A stretch of 33,544 nt of DNA from Oscillospiraceae bacterium (GTDB taxonomy: Bacteria; Bacillota; Clostridia; Oscillospirales; Oscillospiraceae), in the NCBI GenBank assembly GCA_017412585.1, contig JAFPXK010000069.1:1-33544 (forward strand), written 5' to 3'. How positions within the stretch are numbered: the first letter of the stretch is position 1; the number at the start of each line of letters is the position of its first letter. A program made the position numbers and the translations under genes. Shown here one piece after another: positions 32,289 through 33,544 of this stretch. The notes under the pieces are model-generated. The model did no database searches and was not told the origin of the DNA. It saw only the letters and a list, made by a program, of their open reading frames with translations.

Positions 32289-33544
32289 ATGTGTGGAATC
32301 GTTGGATTTACCGGAGCGCGGGATGCCGCGCCGGTGCTGCTGCAGGGGCTGGAGCGGCTGGAATACCGGGGCTATGACTCCGCCGGCATCGCCGTGTTCC
32401 ATGACGGCGCGATACAGGTGGAGAAGGTCAGCGGCCGCATCGCCGGACTCCGCGAAAAAACGGACAACGGGGCGGGCGCTCCCGGTGCCGCCGGCATAGG
32501 CCACACCCGCTGGGCCACTCACGGCGCACCCACGGATCAGAACGCCCATCCCCATCTTTCCAATGACGGTCGCTTCGCCGTGGTACACAACGGCATTATT
32601 GAAAACTACCTGGCCCTTCGCCAGGAGCTGATGGACTATGGCTATGTCTTTCATTCTGAGACGGACACGGAGACCATCGTCCACCTGCTGGAGCACTACT
32701 ACGACGGCGATTTGAAGGCTGCCGTCATGAAGACTGCGGCCCGTCTGGAGGGCTCCTACGCCCTGGGTATTCTCTGCACCGAAACGCCGGGCGTCCTCTA
32801 CGCGGTGCGGGAGGCAAGCCCTCTGATCCTGGGCGTCGGGGTGGGGGAGAACTACTTCGCCTCGGACGTGACGGCGCTGGTGGCTCACACGAAAAACGTG
32901 ATTTATCTGGACGACGGCGAGCTGGCCAGGCTGACGCCGGACAGCATCACCGTATATGACTGTGCCGGCCGAGAGACGCAAAAGCCCGTCAGCCGCGTGA
33001 CCTGGAGCGTGGAGGCGGCGGAGAAAGGCGGATATGCCCACTTCATGCTCAAGGAGATCATGGAGCAGCCCGCCGCCGTCAAAGCTGCCCTGGCCCCCCG
33101 TATCCGGGGGGGACGCGTGGAGATGGACGGCTTCGACCTGGACGCAGGTGAGCTCCGGGACGTGCGTAAGATCGTGATCACTGCCTGCGGCTCGGCCTAT
33201 TACGCGGGCTGCTCCGCCCGCTATGCCGTCGAGAAGCTCTGCCGCATCCCCGTCCAGGTGGAGCTGGCCAGCGAGCTGCGATACTGCGACCCCATGGTGG
33301 ACGAACACACGCTGGTGCTGGTGGTTTCCCAGTCCGGCGAGACGGCGGACACCATTGCCGCGCTGAAGGAGTGCAAAAGCCGGGGGGCGAAGGTGATCGG
33401 CATCGTCAACGTGGTGGGCAGCACCATTGCCAAGCTGTCCGACCATGTGCTGTACACCTTCGCCGGGCCGGAGATCGCCGTGGCCACCACCAAGGGCTAC
33501 ACCACCCAGCTGGCGGTGCTGTATCTCTTCGCCCTCTACGCCGC
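32289..33544 (+). CDS. glmS: Glutamine-fructose-6-phosphate aminotransferase (3' end outside window)
   Basis: The first 418 of roughly 610 residues of GlmS, which makes glucosamine 6-phosphate from fructose 6-phosphate and glutamine, the first step to UDP-GlcNAc for the cell wall. The N-terminal glutaminase domain starts with MCGIVGF, Cys2 being the nucleophile after Met removal, and shows RLEYRGYDSAGIA, GHTRWATHG and HNGIIENY. After a linker the first sugar-isomerase (SIS) domain shows TACGSAYYAG and SQSGETADT. The ATG has AAGGAGGG 5 bases upstream. The gene has its own promoter and an attenuator-like leader. The sequence runs off the window in the second half of the isomerase part. Confidence 0.96.
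   Translation, partial: MCGIVGFTGARDAAPVLLQGLERLEYRGYDSAGIAVFHDGAIQVEKVSGRIAGLREKTDNGAGAPGAAGIGHTRWATHGAPTDQNAHPHLSNDGRFAVVHNGIIENYLALRQELMDYGYVFHSETDTETIVHLLEHYYDGDLKAAVMKTAARLEGSYALGILCTETPGVLYAVREASPLILGVGVGENYFASDVTALVAHTKNVIYLDDGELARLTPDSITVYDCAGRETQKPVSRVTWSVEAAEKGGYAHFMLKEIMEQPAAVKAALAPRIRGGRVEMDGFDLDAGELRDVRKIVITACGSAYYAGCSARYAVEKLCRIPVQVELASELRYCDPMVDEHTLVLVVSQSGETADTIAALKECKSRGAKVIGIVNVVGSTIAKLSDHVLYTFAGPEIAVATTKGYTTQLAVLYLFALYA

Noticed and set aside
31215-33446. 743-codon minus-strand frame opposite glmS and the GH78 fragment
   Set aside because: glmS on the plus strand is unmistakable, and this frame crosses its promoter and terminator with no family features.

Overview
The window looks like chromosome of a fairly GC-rich Firmicute of the class Clostridia, most plausibly a gut member of the Oscillospiraceae. 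The grounds are strong AGGAGG-type ribosome binding sites, TTGACA/TATAAT-type promoters, a beta-glucosidase with the reversed domain order known from Ruminococcus and Butyrivibrio, a LytS-like kinase, LicD- and TagF-like genes, and a giant Ig/MBG-repeat surface protein. This is inference from gene content; no 16S or marker phylogeny is available. All coordinates given for genes include the stop codon.

Region 1 (1-9639) is a tightly packed plus-strand carbohydrate operon. It holds the tail of an unidentified gene, a reversed-order GH3 beta-glucosidase, a GH78 alpha-L-rhamnosidase, a GH94 beta-glycan phosphorylase (three cytoplasmic enzymes with overlapping or nearly touching genes), and then two membrane-anchored serine esterases, one of them pectin-acetylesterase/Notum-like. 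Together they suggest deacetylation at the cell surface followed by intracellular removal of rhamnose and by hydrolysis and phosphorolysis of a gluco-oligosaccharide. The transporter and promoter lie outside the window.

Region 2 (9640-10314) has no intact gene. It carries a 140-bp MITE-like element with perfect 16-bp terminal inverted repeats around a terminator-like hairpin, another long hairpin, a good promoter and a start-less reading frame.

Region 3 (10315-14348) is a cell-surface polymer cluster: TagF/TagB-like glycerophosphotransferase, IspD/TarI-like cytidylyltransferase, SDR epimerase/dehydratase (all joined by ATGA overlaps) and a LicD-family transferase.

Region 4 (14349-16390) holds a beta-helix lipoprotein behind an 11-bp-spaced direct repeat typical of OmpR-family response-regulator sites, a terminator, and decayed gene ends including the last half of an AraC-type DNA-binding domain.

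Region 5 (16400-29860) pairs a minus-strand two-component system with a divergently transcribed 3773-residue surface protein. The response regulator is unusual: an XRE-type DNA-binding domain precedes the receiver domain. The 211-bp divergent intergenic space contains two good promoters and two palindromes. The giant protein has a signal peptide, a conspicuously AT-rich N-terminal segment, a propeller-like region, CARDB-like domains, an InlB-type repeat, seven 74-residue MBG repeats and a C-terminal membrane anchor without an LPXTG motif.

Region 6 (29860-32160) is a graveyard: a lipoprotein start cut short, then a GH39 gene and a GH78-like gene that lie head to head and have both lost their N-termini at the same point (about 31430).

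Region 7 (32163-33544) is glmS, cut by the window end. It is preceded by a consensus promoter and a short leader that can fold as two mutually exclusive hairpins, one of them an intrinsic terminator. It looks like an attenuator in the place where Bacilli carry the glmS ribozyme.
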